DNA of 64,000 nt from DASQDN01 sp963833675. Its GTDB lineage: Bacteria > Acidobacteriota > Terriglobia > Bryobacterales > Bryobacteraceae. The stretch spans positions 186,001-250,000 of the forward strand of contig CAWHYW010000019.1 of the NCBI GenBank assembly GCA_963833675.1, read 5' to 3'. The notes under the pieces are model-generated. The model was not told where the DNA came from. It made no database searches and saw only the letters and a list, made by a program, of their open reading frames with translations. Positions 34,498 to 44,531 of this stretch are shown here, piece after piece. The translations under genes were made by a program, and so were the position numbers. Within the stretch, counting starts at the first letter, position 1. Each line of letters starts with the position of its first letter.

Positions 34498-35655
34498 ATG
34501 CCCGACCTCATCACGATCGAAAAGCTGGTATACGGCGGCGAAGGTCTCGCGCGAGTCGGTGGACGTGTCGTCCTGACACCTTTCGTTTTGCCGGGTGAGC
34601 AGGCCATGGTGGAGCGGAAGGACGAGTTGCATTCCCGGCTCCTCACGGTAGAACAGGCGGCTCCGGCGCGTGTCGAGCCGGGCTGCCCGTATTTCGGAAC
34701 CTGCGGGGGATGCCACTACCAGCACGCGAATTACGAATATCAGCTCGATCAAAAAGTCGCGATTCTTCGCGAGGTGATGCGTCGCGTCGGTAAGTTCGAG
34801 GCTCCGGAAAATATTCAAGTCATTTCCGGACCCGAGTGGCAGTACCGCAATCGCAGCCAGTTCCACATCCGTGGTGGCCGGCTTGGATATCTGAAAACCG
34901 GCTCGCATGAACTGGTTCCTATCGAGAAATGCCCGATTTCCTCTCCGATGCTGAACGAATGCATCGTCGTCCTGAACGAGATGCTCAAGGACAGGCGATT
35001 TCCGCAGTTCGTGAAAGAGCTCGAGATTTTCACGAATGAAACAGAAACACAGTTAAACGTTCTGCAGACGGAAAGACCGGTCGCCCGATCCTTCTTCGAT
35101 TGGGCAGCCGAGCGCATCCCCGGCTATGTGGATGGACCGATCGTCTATCAGGGATTTCGTGTAAGCTACAAATCTTTTTTTCAAGTAAATCGATTTTTGG
35201 TCGATCAATTGGTTGAGGCTGCTTTGGGAGATGTTACCGGCCGGCAGGCGATCGATTTGTACGCGGGAGTGGGATTGTTTTCCTGGTCTATGACGGACCG
35301 CTTCGAACGGGTAACGGCGGTAGAGTCGAGTGCTGCCGCGGTTGCGGACACGATGCACAACGTTCCGAAGGCCGACGCGGTCAGGTCGTCTGTCGACGAG
35401 TACCTCTCTGTAATGGCAGACGCGCCGGATTTCGTGTTGGCGGATCCTCCTCGCTCCGGACTCGGCAAGCACGCTGTTCGACATCTGTTGCGCATCAAGC
35501 CGAAGCGTATCCATATCGTTGCGTGCGACCCGGCGACGCTTGCGCGGGACATGTCCCAATTGCTCGCGGCGGGTTACCAGATTGAGCGTATGATACTAAT
35601 TGATCTTTTTCCTCAGACGTACCATCTCGAGACGGTCGTCCGTCTATCCTTTTAA
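34498..35655 (+). CDS. RlmD/TrmA family (uracil-5-)-methyltransferase with TRAM domain and Fe-S cluster
   Basis: 385 residues from ATG 34498; an earlier in-frame start at 34426 lies inside trpS. N-terminal TRAM domain (IEKLVYGGEGLARVGGRVVLTPFVLPGE), four cysteines for a [4Fe-4S] cluster (CPYFGTCGGC and KCPIS), SAM motif DLYAGVGLFSW near 262 and the catalytic Cys in VACDPATLARD near 340. It methylates a uridine C5 in rRNA or tRNA; RlmD or RlmCD roles cannot be separated by eye. Confidence 0.92.
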   Translation: MPDLITIEKLVYGGEGLARVGGRVVLTPFVLPGEQAMVERKDELHSRLLTVEQAAPARVEPGCPYFGTCGGCHYQHANYEYQLDQKVAILREVMRRVGKFEAPENIQVISGPEWQYRNRSQFHIRGGRLGYLKTGSHELVPIEKCPISSPMLNECIVVLNEMLKDRRFPQFVKELEIFTNETETQLNVLQTERPVARSFFDWAAERIPGYVDGPIVYQGFRVSYKSFFQVNRFLVDQLVEAALGDVTGRQAIDLYAGVGLFSWSMTDRFERVTAVESSAAAVADTMHNVPKADAVRSSVDEYLSVMADAPDFVLADPPRSGLGKHAVRHLLRIKPKRIHIVACDPATLARDMSQLLAAGYQIERMILIDLFPQTYHLETVVRLSF

Positions 35656-37158
35656 ATGATGACCAGGGTACTGCTTCCCCTAGCCGTCGCATTGCCGCTG
35701 TACTGTGCCGGTTGGCTTCAAAAAGATAGTTTCACGCCCGCAAACCGGCTCTCCGGTGTTGGTGTCGATCGCGAGAAGATGAGCGACATCGTCTTGCAGC
35801 GCCGATCGCAACTGATGACGGATTCCATGACATTCGCGATCATGCGGGATCCGGAAGCGCTCGCCGGCGCGCAGCGGATTAATAGCCCGAAGCTGCAGCG
35901 GATTTTTCAAACGGCATCGCGGCAAAGCGGCCTGCCGGCTTCGTTTCTCTCGGCCATCTCGTATCTGGAGAGTTGGGGCAATCCGAAGGCTGAGAGTCCC
36001 GCCGGACCAAAGGGCATCATGCAGATTGCTGCCGCGACGGCCCGAACGATGGGGCTAAAAATCGTCTATCGGACCAAGTACAAAATAGCGACCGAAAAGA
36101 AGCTTGTCCGCAAAAAGAAGGGCAAGCCGGTTTGGGTCAGTGTGCGCAGGAAGATCCCGTACACGGTCCTGGTTCGCGATGAGCGGCTGTATCCTGAGAA
36201 GGCCATTCCGGCGGCCGCGCAGTACCTCGCCCGCCTGGAGAGTCGGTATGGTGGCCGCGACTGGGCCGTCTTCGCGTATCACTGCGGAGAAGGGTGCGCA
36301 GGAGAAGTCCGGGCGATCGCGCAGCGCTCCGAAGGACTCGGAGATAAATCGAGTGTGGCGAAGGTATTCTTCGGAGCAAGCCCCGCGCATAACCGTGAGT
36401 TGTACCAAGCCATCCGGTATCACATGGATCGGGACTACTCGCCTACATACTTCTTCCGCATCACTCGAGCAGAAGAGCTGTTGAGCCTCTACAAAGAGGA
36501 GCCGCAGGAGTTCAAGAAGCTTTATTACGGCTATCGCAATCAGGTTGACCCTGCGTTGCGCGCTCCGCACCGGCTCTCAGTCTGGCTTCGTCCGGAAGAC
36601 CTCGCCTATAAGAACTGCGACGACCTCCGGCGTGAGAAGGGGAAGAACCTGGTTGACGCTTTCGACAATCCGAAGTTCTTCGGATTCAGCTTGAGACGAA
36701 CCGGCGCCGGCGCAATTGGGGAGGACGATCTTTCGAACCAGTCCCTCTATCTCCAGGGAGCCCCTTCGACGATCGGTACCATCGCGTATATCGCCTATGA
36801 GACGCGCAGAATGTTCGAGGCGATGAAGCCCAAGAAAGAAAGCTGGGTTCCGCTCGAGATTACTGCGCTTGTCGAGCCGCTCGATTATGAAGAGCGTAGC
36901 GCCCGCCGGGGAATAGCCCTCAAAGGCGAAATGCCCGCCCACTGCTCAGGGCAGGTGTTTGATATCGCGCTCTCGAATCTCCCCCCCGGACAAAGAGAGG
37001 CGCTCGATTTTATTCTCGACGACCTGGGCTGGAACGGGTACGTTGGCTTCATTCGGGAAAACGGGCATGCGGATGTCGTGCACATCGGTGCTGCTCCGAC
37101 CGCTCGGGACTTCTTCGCCAAAATCTACCAGGAAGGCGTCACCGCAAAGGCCGAATAA
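35656..37158 (+). CDS. Lytic transglycosylase with SLT domain
   Basis: 500 residues from ATG 35656 or the adjacent ATG 35659. N-terminal signal peptide (MTRVLLPLAVALPLYCAG). SLT domain at residues ~75-210: FLSAISYLESWGNPKAES with the catalytic Glu, then GPKGIMQIAAATARTMGL. A ~25-residue basic insertion (KKLVRKKKGKPVWVSVRRK) interrupts the fold near 150. The C-terminal half (about 290-500) is unassigned. It cleaves glycan strands to 1,6-anhydroMurNAc. It directly follows the methyltransferase stop. Confidence 0.9.
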   Translation: MMTRVLLPLAVALPLYCAGWLQKDSFTPANRLSGVGVDREKMSDIVLQRRSQLMTDSMTFAIMRDPEALAGAQRINSPKLQRIFQTASRQSGLPASFLSAISYLESWGNPKAESPAGPKGIMQIAAATARTMGLKIVYRTKYKIATEKKLVRKKKGKPVWVSVRRKIPYTVLVRDERLYPEKAIPAAAQYLARLESRYGGRDWAVFAYHCGEGCAGEVRAIAQRSEGLGDKSSVAKVFFGASPAHNRELYQAIRYHMDRDYSPTYFFRITRAEELLSLYKEEPQEFKKLYYGYRNQVDPALRAPHRLSVWLRPEDLAYKNCDDLRREKGKNLVDAFDNPKFFGFSLRRTGAGAIGEDDLSNQSLYLQGAPSTIGTIAYIAYETRRMFEAMKPKKESWVPLEITALVEPLDYEERSARRGIALKGEMPAHCSGQVFDIALSNLPPGQREALDFILDDLGWNGYVGFIRENGHADVVHIGAAPTARDFFAKIYQEGVTAKAE

Positions 37159-40025
37159 GCCGAAGCGCGGGACGAGTATTGTACTCGCGCAAATACGCCT
37201 GGTGATCTTCGTCATCCGGAAAGCGCTCGTTTTCGGGGTAAGGGAACCGGCTCATCGCATGGAATGGAAGCGGCGCGGTACTCTGACTTCGTGCCGTATT
37301 CGCGTCGCGATCCTTCGCCCATCCGTCCACCAAAAGCAGAAAGTCTCGGGTCCAGCCTTTCGGAGGCGCCGGCAGGGCCGAAAACCTGAGCTGGATTTCG
37401 TCACCCGAACCTATCACGATCATCTTGTCATCCACCTTGGCCGCGAGTTGCCCTACGTCGCCGTACCGCGTGTAGTATCCCGGCGTTGGATTCCACATCG
37501 ATACCGGCTTGGCATCTGAGTAGATGAAACGCTCCGGCTGCTTCCGCTCCGGATGAACCGTTACGGGAGAAAAGCCTCGAAAACGCAAGTTCGCCGACGT
37601 CAATGACGCAGACTGCAAGCGAACGTCGGGCGCATCGATCATCTTCACTCAAGAACGCCTCATCCCAATACACGCAGAGATTCGTGATGATTCGTACTTC
37701 GCGCAAATCGGACAGCCATTTGCCCGTGAGATCCACCACGATCGTTTTGGGCTTACCGGCCGGCATTCCCATATCTTCGATGACGGTTTGCCACTTACCC
37801 TGTTGATCCTTGACCTGCAGCATAGGCGGAACGAGACCGCTTCCACCCTCCTGCGCGGCGCCCATAAACGTCGATCCGTCGGGCCAATCCACCCATCCGC
37901 TAAGCACCAGCACGCGACTTGTCGGAGGCGGAACCGAAATCGAGATCAAGATGATGCAGGTCTGCAACTCCGGAGAACGTACGGTGGAAATCATCCGGAT
38001 ATCGCCCGTCTTTGGTCATTACGCGTTCGAGCACATCGAGTCCGCTCGAAGTCTTCGCGGACCTCGGATGTATCGGCTTACGCACTCCATACAACCGGAA
38101 CTCCGGAAACGGCGGAGCTTTGAACTTGTCGTTCGTATACAGTAACAGCCCCTCCGGATGATCGACCGCGATCAGCTTCAACTGGTCGATGTAAGCGACT
38201 TCGCTGAGCTCTTCAGTGATGCGGATGCGGTACTCGTTATCGACCGGAATGAGCGATTTGGCAGGGATCTGAATGTATTCGTCGTGATCCACCGGGAAGT
38301 AGCGGCCATCACCGGAACTCGCGCCGAGCGGCGCTACTCCCAGAACGTCCGTGATGTACTCGAACTCGCGGCCATTCCAGGTCCAAATCATCGGACACGA
38401 TCCGGATAGGCGCTGGGCTTCCTCGTACTTGTATCGCTTGCCGCTTGCTTGCTTGATTTCGTTCTGAATGAGACCGTTCGGCCAGGTGATACGCACTGTG
38501 TCGGCCTGCTTCTCCGAGCCCAGAGCCGAAGACCAGCGGCGCGCCGGCATAGATCTTTTTCTGATACCGATTTCCCGCCTTCACTTCGATTTCGGATCCG
38601 ACGGCGGTCTTGATATTCTTGATACCGACGATCGTCACTGCCTATCCACGAGTTCGCAGTCTGCGTACGATTCAGGAATTGCTTCGTTCCGCACGCGAGG
38701 TCCGTGCGCCCATCGCTGTCGAAATCGCCGACACTCCAGGATGCACACTCTGCCGGCAGTTCGGTCTGACGAGCCGTGAACGTGCCCTTGCCGTTGTTTC
38801 GCAGCACCTCTCGTCCGAACACGATGTCGAGTGTGCCGCGATTTTCGAGGTCTGCGAAAGTGAATGCCGACCGCGCGGAAGATATCGCGGCTGCCGGCTC
38901 GAACTTCCCGTTTCTGTTCCACGCAACGTGTGTCCCGTCCTGCTCGGCGTATACGACATCGATCCAGCCGTCGTTGTTCAGATCGGCTGTTGCAACATTG
39001 GTGGCCTTCTGAGGGACTGCGATCAGCTCTGCCGTATAGTTTCCTTGAAGCTTGTCACGATAGAGAACCGCGTTGTGAGCCGCATAGGTGATCAATATGT
39101 CGAAGCCTTTGGTGTCCGGGACGACGCGAAAAGTGGCGCCGCTTAATGCTTCTCCTTCGACAAACGGAAACTCCGCGGGCTGATCTCCCGCCGGTCCCTG
39201 GTTGCGCATCAGGACCGGCTTGGGTCCGAGCGCGATCCGGTCGAGATCGTAATCATGATCGTAATCGACCAGGACTTCACGCGGGTTTACGACGGGAGCC
39301 GCTGGGCCGGTTCGAGATTCGAATTTCAGTTCCGCTACTTTGTCTTGTGCCGGAGTATCTGTCATTACGTCGTAAATCTCGGCATACATACACCATTCAA
39401 CGTCCTCGGGGATTGCTGCGCCCTCTTGCTGCTTCTTCAGCTTCTGAAAGCTCTCGAGCTCCGGCTTCGCCTCGTCCTGGCGTCCCGAGGTGCGCAGAAG
39501 ATTGAATAGCTGGAAATGCGGAGCGGCGAGAGTAGGGTCCAGCTTGGATGCGGTCCGAAATTCGCGTATCGCATCATCGGTGCGGCCTGCGAGGCGATAG
39601 AGTGAGCCGAGGTTGTAGTGGGAGATCGGCTCATCCGGTACAAGCTTGACGATTTGCTCGAATTGCTGAATGGCGTCTTCTTGTTCGCCGGCCTTCTTAT
39701 AGGCGATACCTAGATTGAACCAGGTGTGAGGGATGGAGGGGTCCTGCTTCTGAACTTTTCTCAGCTCGGCGATCCCCTCGGCAGTCTTGCCCGCGCGAAG
39801 CAGGGCCAGACCGTAATTCAGCCGCTCGCGGGCGGAGTTCGGAGCGAGTGCCAGCGCCTTACGGAATTCCTCGACCGCCTCATTTTGAGTCGTGGGATTT
39901 TCGTAAAAGGCCTTGCCGAGATTGCGATACCGCGCCAGACGTTCATCAACCCCTTCCGGCCCGGCGGCGCGCATCACTAGCAGCGCGAAGATAGCAATCG
40001 CGGCGAGAAAAGCAACCAGCCTCAT
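37139..40025 (-). pseudogene. TPR and FG-GAP/ASPIC-UnbV repeat protein, four frameshifts
   Basis: Read from 40025, one continuous protein of about 960 residues appears across five frame segments. Signal anchor (residues 4-20), TPR repeats at ~30-190, FG-GAP/VCBS repeats at ~240-440 (DYDHDYDLDR, DLNNDGWIDV, DFDSDGRTDL are calcium-type loops), then an ASPIC/UnbV region, and a C-terminal part ending HQAYLREYNTRPALRLI. Frame changes lie near 38641 (extra base in a CC run), 38526, 37918 and 37637; each is mended by removing one base. Homology continues across every break, so sequencing error is likely. Such proteins are exported; function unknown. The end overlaps the convergent transglycosylase by 20 bases. 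Confidence 0.8.
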
Positions 40026-40057
40026 GAGGCTAGTTTACAGAGTGAAAGACGAGAGGG

Positions 40058-40978
40058 TTAACTCTCGTTCGCAGGGATTTCGGCTGCCGGTTCTTCCGGC
40101 TTCGCGTAGTAATAGCTGTGGTAGTACGTGTACTTCGAGTACAGTTCGCCGCGTCGCGCGCCGTTTACGATAATGCCTAGGACATTGTTTTCGCAAAGGG
40201 ATTGCATCGCTCTTGTAACGGAATCGATTGTAGTTGTGCCCATTCGCACCACCAACACCGTCCCGGAACACAGCGTCGAAAGCAGACTTGCATCCGCTGC
40301 GAACAATAGAGGTGGACTGTCCAGAATCACCCAGTTGAATACCCGCGGAAGCTGATCGAGCAGGTTCTTCATTTCGCGCAGGTTCAGCAATTCCAGCGGG
40401 TTGATAACTGCTTCGCCGGCCGGCAGGATGTACAAGTTAGTGCTGCCGATCCGCTTAATGCACTCTTCAAGCCTTGCTTTGCCAGTGAGATAGTCCGTCA
40501 ACCCCTTCGATCGCTCGACCTGAAACAGATTGTGGACGATCGGACGACGAAAGTCACAGTCCACGAGCAAAGTCGGATTGCCTTCCAGTTGCGCTTCCGC
40601 CAGGGCGAGATTTACGGCCGCAAACGACTTGCCTTCAGCCGGTGAAGGGCTGGTAACGACGATGGTATGAATGGGCTGCAGCGTTTGAAGATGGTTGAGC
40701 CGAGTTCGCAGCGTCCGGAATTCCTCCGCAGGCGCCTCGTGCGGCTTTGTCGCATTGATCAAATGAGAATCCGGTGAAGGAGAAAACGGAACTTCACTGA
40801 CACGAGCCAAAAAATCCGGCCCAAGCAGCCCCTCTCTGGAGGGACTTACCGGAGCTGCAACGGTTGCCGTTGTCGTTGGGGTCGGCGGAGCGGCCGCGGG
40901 CACAGGATCGGCGACCGGCGCCGGCGGGATTACCCCGGATTGCTCAGCCCGTCTTAAAGCATCGTGAACTCTACTCAT
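40058..40978 (-). CDS. Bacterial tyrosine kinase, CpsD/CapB family
   Basis: 306 residues. Starts MSRVHDALRRAEQSG, as in EPS/PEP-CTERM-linked autokinases; Pro-rich linker at 20-55. ATPase core with Walker A SPSPAEGKSFAAVNLA near residue 110, Walker A' LLVDCDFRRP near 138 and Walker B VILDSPPLL near 222. The C-terminal tyrosine cluster YSKYTYYHSYYYAKP (seven Tyr in 15 residues) is the autophosphorylation tail. It regulates polysaccharide polymerisation and export with the Wzz-like protein encoded 12 bases upstream. The membrane part is on that separate protein. Confidence 0.92.
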   Translation of the reverse strand: MSRVHDALRRAEQSGVIPPAPVADPVPAAAPPTPTTTATVAAPVSPSREGLLGPDFLARVSEVPFSPSPDSHLINATKPHEAPAEEFRTLRTRLNHLQTLQPIHTIVVTSPSPAEGKSFAAVNLALAEAQLEGNPTLLVDCDFRRPIVHNLFQVERSKGLTDYLTGKARLEECIKRIGSTNLYILPAGEAVINPLELLNLREMKNLLDQLPRVFNWVILDSPPLLFAADASLLSTLCSGTVLVVRMGTTTIDSVTRAMQSLCENNVLGIIVNGARRGELYSKYTYYHSYYYAKPEEPAAEIPANES

Positions 40979-40990
40979 GTGAACTCTTGT

Positions 40991-42646
40991 CTATGCCTTT
41001 GCAACGTAATAGTAGAAAGCGGACGCGGTCATGATGATAATTCCAACCAGACACGCGGTAGACCACGCCAGCCACGTGAGACGCTTGCGCCGGCGGACGA
41101 CCAGATCGTTCTCGAGCAGCGGTACGCTGCCGAGAATTGTGAGCTGGGTGTAGGCTCGGACGTCCTTCAAATTCTTAAGCGAGGTGTCCTTCGCTTCACG
41201 AGCCCCTGCCAGGAACAAGCCGATCATCAGCCCGAGCGCGGTACCCGCTCCCAGGATCAAAGGACGCTTCGGTTGAGTGGGGGACTGGGGCAGAGAAGCG
41301 GCGTCCAGGACTTCCAGTGTTTCGCCCTGCTGCCTGCGTTCCAGATCCTCGGCGATTTGTGACTGCGATCGCTTCTTATTCAAATCGTCATACTTCATTT
41401 TCGCGACCTCGCGATCGCGAATGATGTCCGCGTACTGCTGTTCGCTGACGGGCGTGGATTCAATTCGCGATTGAATCGTACGAATCCCCTTTTCTGCATT
41501 GGCGATCTCTGCGTTAAGGTTCTTTGCTTCCACGTCTTTCGCTTTGAGTTGCGCCTCGGTTCTCTCGATGGCTGCGTCGAGTTGCCGGGTCTCCTTTTCA
41601 AAGATGGGGTCCATCCTCCGCGTCGGCGTTGGCGTATCCTTATCGGTTTCCTGTTCTTCGGCAAGGACCTGCTCACGCATCTTTTTTGCGCTGCTTAATT
41701 GAGCCTGGAGCCGGCGAACATCGGGATAGGTATCTTTGTAGTGCTCACGCAAAGTCGAGAGATTCGCTTCCATCTGCATGATCTCTCGATCGATCTGCAC
41801 CAGCCTTTCATTCTTCTGCTTCTGGGCTACTGTTTCGGGACTCGGCGTGTAAGAAGCCCTCTGGGTCTTCATCGACCGCAGATCCGCTTCAAGCAGCAAC
41901 TTCTCCTGACTGACCCGTCCTATCTGAGCGTTCAGGTTGGAAACCCGCTGCTCCAGCAGATTCATTGTTTGCCCGTTCTGCGCCACCTGCTCCGGAAGCC
42001 GTCCGTTCGCGCTTGTGCGGAAGTTCGTCAACTTCTGCTCGATCGCGTCCAGTTCCTTTTTTGCGCTCTCCAATTGATCTTTCAGGAACGCGGTAGTCAG
42101 AACCGACTGCGTGGTCCGCTCGCGTGTATTCTCGGTCATGAAGCGGCTGACAAGATCGGACGCGACTTTCTGAGCTACCAGCCGATCCTCGTACGAGAAC
42201 GAAATCTGAAATGCCGAGATTTGCTTCTCACCCTGCGCTAAAGGCATCACCTGTCCGATCTTGATGTCCTTACGCATGTCCTCGACGATATCTTCCATCG
42301 GCTTTCGGGTCCGATCCCGCTTGTAAAGATCGTAGAGGCTGATGATGTTGGTCAGATTGCCGCGGCTCGAGATCGTCTGATACATGGAGTTAATCCGCTG
42401 GGACATCTGACTGTTGATGTTCGTTGGAACATAACTCTCCGGTACCTGTGGTGGCACGACGCGGATGATCGCGGTCGAAACATAGGTGTTTGGCCAGAGG
42501 CACGCTACCACCGTTGCGATCACTAAGGCGGCAAATGTGGGTCCGAGTATCCACGCTTTGTGCCTGCGGATGATATCGAAATAATCCTCTATGTCCATCG
42601 GGCGTCGATTCACGCTCGTATAGGATTCGGTCATCGGCGGTTGCAT
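40991..42646 (-). CDS. Wzz/GumC-type polysaccharide chain-length/co-polymerase protein
   Basis: 551 residues. Two membrane segments, near residues 31-51 and 522-545, flank a periplasmic region with long coiled coils (about 160-420), the Wzz/GumC layout. The N-terminus (DIEDYFDIIRRHKAWILGPTFAALV) and the Pro-rich PQSPTQPKRPLILGAG before the second segment are family marks. It sets chain length and couples the Wza-like channel to the tyrosine kinase. The organisation Wza-Wzz-kinase is one operon. Confidence 0.93.
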   Translation of the reverse strand: MQPPMTESYTSVNRRPMDIEDYFDIIRRHKAWILGPTFAALVIATVVACLWPNTYVSTAIIRVVPPQVPESYVPTNINSQMSQRINSMYQTISSRGNLTNIISLYDLYKRDRTRKPMEDIVEDMRKDIKIGQVMPLAQGEKQISAFQISFSYEDRLVAQKVASDLVSRFMTENTRERTTQSVLTTAFLKDQLESAKKELDAIEQKLTNFRTSANGRLPEQVAQNGQTMNLLEQRVSNLNAQIGRVSQEKLLLEADLRSMKTQRASYTPSPETVAQKQKNERLVQIDREIMQMEANLSTLREHYKDTYPDVRRLQAQLSSAKKMREQVLAEEQETDKDTPTPTRRMDPIFEKETRQLDAAIERTEAQLKAKDVEAKNLNAEIANAEKGIRTIQSRIESTPVSEQQYADIIRDREVAKMKYDDLNKKRSQSQIAEDLERRQQGETLEVLDAASLPQSPTQPKRPLILGAGTALGLMIGLFLAGAREAKDTSLKNLKDVRAYTQLTILGSVPLLENDLVVRRRKRLTWLAWSTACLVGIIIMTASAFYYYVAKA

Positions 42647-42674
42647 ACGAAAAACTTACCTCGTTCGGTTTGCG

Positions 42675-43367
42675 CTACGGGACAACGATATAGTCGCCGT
42701 TTTCGACTTGAATGTTCTGTTGACTGTTCTTGCCCTTGACTACATCGTTGTAGTTGAATTTCAAAATCTTGCCTTTTCGGAGAATCGTAATTTTCTTCGT
42801 GTTGGCAAATTCCTTGAAGCCGCCCGCGTTCGTCAGCGCCTCCAAAACGGTCACAGGCACGACTAAGGGAAACGTCCCGGGGCGAGTCACTTCGCCGGTG
42901 ATGTAGTACTTCCGGCTCTGAACAGATTGAAGCGAAACGATCACATCAGGCTTTATGATGTATTCCTGCAATGCTTCGACTATCTTGCCCTTCAGTCCTT
43001 CCGGGGTCTGGCCTGCGGCCTCCATTTCGCCAATCAGAGGCAACGTGATCTTGCCGTCGGGCCGGACTTGGACAGCGCTCGAGAGCTCCGGTTCGCGCCA
43101 CACGCGAACCGAGAGAATATCTTCCGGGCCAATGACATAAGTTTTCGGATCGACGGGAGCTGCTGTCGGCAAAGCGGGAATAGCGACGGGAGCCTTAACG
43201 CTATTTTCGACCTCCTCCTTCGTCTTACTCGTTGCCGGGCCGAGCTCCTGCTTATCTTCCTTCTTGTCGTTCGGATTTGTTCGCGTTACCTGCTGGCCGT
43301 AAACCAAGCCAATATTTAATAGGAAGAGAACTATCGCGCCCCAGGCGCGAACACGCATCACGCGCAT
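42675..43367 (-). CDS. Polysaccharide biosynthesis/export protein (Wza-like)
   Basis: 230 residues. Signal peptide (about residues 5-24, AWGAIVLFLLNIGLVYG), a Lys/Glu-rich linker, then a poly-export domain (YVIGPEDILSVRVWREPELS) and one SLBB domain (YYITGEVTRPGTFPLV). Shorter than Wza of E. coli and without a lipobox. The ribosome site taggag is well placed before ATG 43367. First gene of the export set. Confidence 0.92.
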   Translation of the reverse strand: MRVMRVRAWGAIVLFLLNIGLVYGQQVTRTNPNDKKEDKQELGPATSKTKEEVENSVKAPVAIPALPTAAPVDPKTYVIGPEDILSVRVWREPELSSAVQVRPDGKITLPLIGEMEAAGQTPEGLKGKIVEALQEYIIKPDVIVSLQSVQSRKYYITGEVTRPGTFPLVVPVTVLEALTNAGGFKEFANTKKITILRKGKILKFNYNDVVKGKNSQQNIQVENGDYIVVP

Positions 43368-43533
43368 CTTTACTCCTAATTCGATGTCCTTAACGTAACC
43401 ATCCTCACAGCTACGAGGCCAATCTATTGTATCGCAGCAGCCCTCGATATCCGGTCATATTCGCCCGTTCGCCCTCCTGTACAGCCGGACATCGAGGATG
43501 ATCGATATGATAGACGCTAAACGAGATTGCAGA
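43368..43533. promoter_or_regulatory. Divergent promoter region for the export operon and the EVE gene
   Basis: 166 bases between divergent genes; promoters for both are expected here. No clear -35/-10 pair, operator or RNA fold stood out. Confidence 0.35.
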
Positions 43534-43944
43534 ATGACATACTTCCTGGCAAAAACCGAGCCGTCTACATACTCTATCGACCAACTTAGGCAGGAGGAAC
43601 AGACTATTTGGGATGGTGTCAAAAATCCGCAGGCGGTCAGGGCAATCAGCCAGATGCGTCCCGACGATCGGGTATTCATTTATCACAGCGGAGGTCAGTC
43701 CGCCATCGTTGGATTGGCCAAAGTTCTGGAGATGCCTCACACGGATCCGAAAGCCCCCAAATCTATGGTGGTCAAACTGGGTTATGTGTCTCACCTCTCG
43801 CCACCGACCGGTCTGGCGGACGTAAAAAAGAGCAAGCAGTTCGACGATTGGGCATTGGTCCGTCAAAGCCGGCTTTCGACAATGGTTGTGCCGGACCGGT
43901 TTGTCGACTGGATGCGGGAGCGCTACCCGGACGTTCGCCTCTAA
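43534..43944 (+). CDS. EVE domain protein
   Basis: 136 residues from ATG 43534 (MTYFLAKTEPSTYSIDQL); earlier in-frame starts add a stretch unlike the family. EVE (PUA-like) fold: WDGVKNPQAVRAISQMRPDDRVFIYHSG and the end VVPDRFVDWMRERYP. EVE domains bind modified bases in DNA or RNA and often act as readers. The single-domain form is widespread and has no assigned role here. It overlaps the convergent maf gene by 4 bases. Confidence 0.9.
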   Translation: MTYFLAKTEPSTYSIDQLRQEEQTIWDGVKNPQAVRAISQMRPDDRVFIYHSGGQSAIVGLAKVLEMPHTDPKAPKSMVVKLGYVSHLSPPTGLADVKKSKQFDDWALVRQSRLSTMVVPDRFVDWMRERYPDVRL

Positions 43945-44486
43945 CAGGCGCCGAAACGCTTCAACATACCGTAAACCAGAGAGACCGGTAATCCGACGAC
44001 ATTGAAATAATCGCCTTCGATGCGGTCGATGAACTTGGAAGCCAATCCCTGAATCGCGTACGCTCCTGCCTTGTCCATAGGCTCGCCAGACGCGACATAG
44101 CCTTCAATTTCCTGGTTTGTCAATGAGATAAATCGAACGCGGGTTTCCTGCGCGTCAGACAGGAACTCGTCGCCACGCCTCAGGCACACTCCCGTTACTA
44201 CCGAATGTTCTCGCCCGCTCAAAAGACGGATCATACGAAAAGCATCGCCGGCATCCTTCGGTTTTTCGAGAATATGCTCATCCAATACCACCACGGTGTC
44301 AGCGCCGAGAACGAGGTAACCGGGGACTGCGCGGGCCTTCTCACGCGCGAGTCTGGAAACATATTGATAAGGTGTTTCGCCGTCCTGAATCTGTTCGGGA
44401 ACGCCTGCAACACGGACCGTAAACGGTATGCCGGCGCGTTCCAGAATTTCCCTTCGGCGAGGAGACTGCGAGGCCAGGATTAGCAT
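43941..44486 (-). CDS. maf: Maf family nucleoside triphosphate pyrophosphatase
   Basis: 181 residues. LASQSPRRREILERAGIPF at the N-terminus and YVSRLAREKA, LGADTVVVLDEHILEKPKD, SGREHSVVTGV are all Maf/YhdE motifs. These enzymes hydrolyse non-canonical or dTTP/UTP nucleotides and influence septation. Catalytic Asp (GADTVV) is present. Confidence 0.94.
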   Translation of the reverse strand: MLILASQSPRRREILERAGIPFTVRVAGVPEQIQDGETPYQYVSRLAREKARAVPGYLVLGADTVVVLDEHILEKPKDAGDAFRMIRLLSGREHSVVTGVCLRRGDEFLSDAQETRVRFISLTNQEIEGYVASGEPMDKAGAYAIQGLASKFIDRIEGDYFNVVGLPVSLVYGMLKRFGAC

Positions 44487-44531
44487 CGGACGTCATCGTA
44501 GCAGGTGCTAGAATCAGGACTTCGGCACGGA

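Noticed and set aside
33474..34598. 374-codon open frame on the plus strand opposite trpS
   Set aside because: Antisense shadow of trpS; His/Arg-rich product without domain features.
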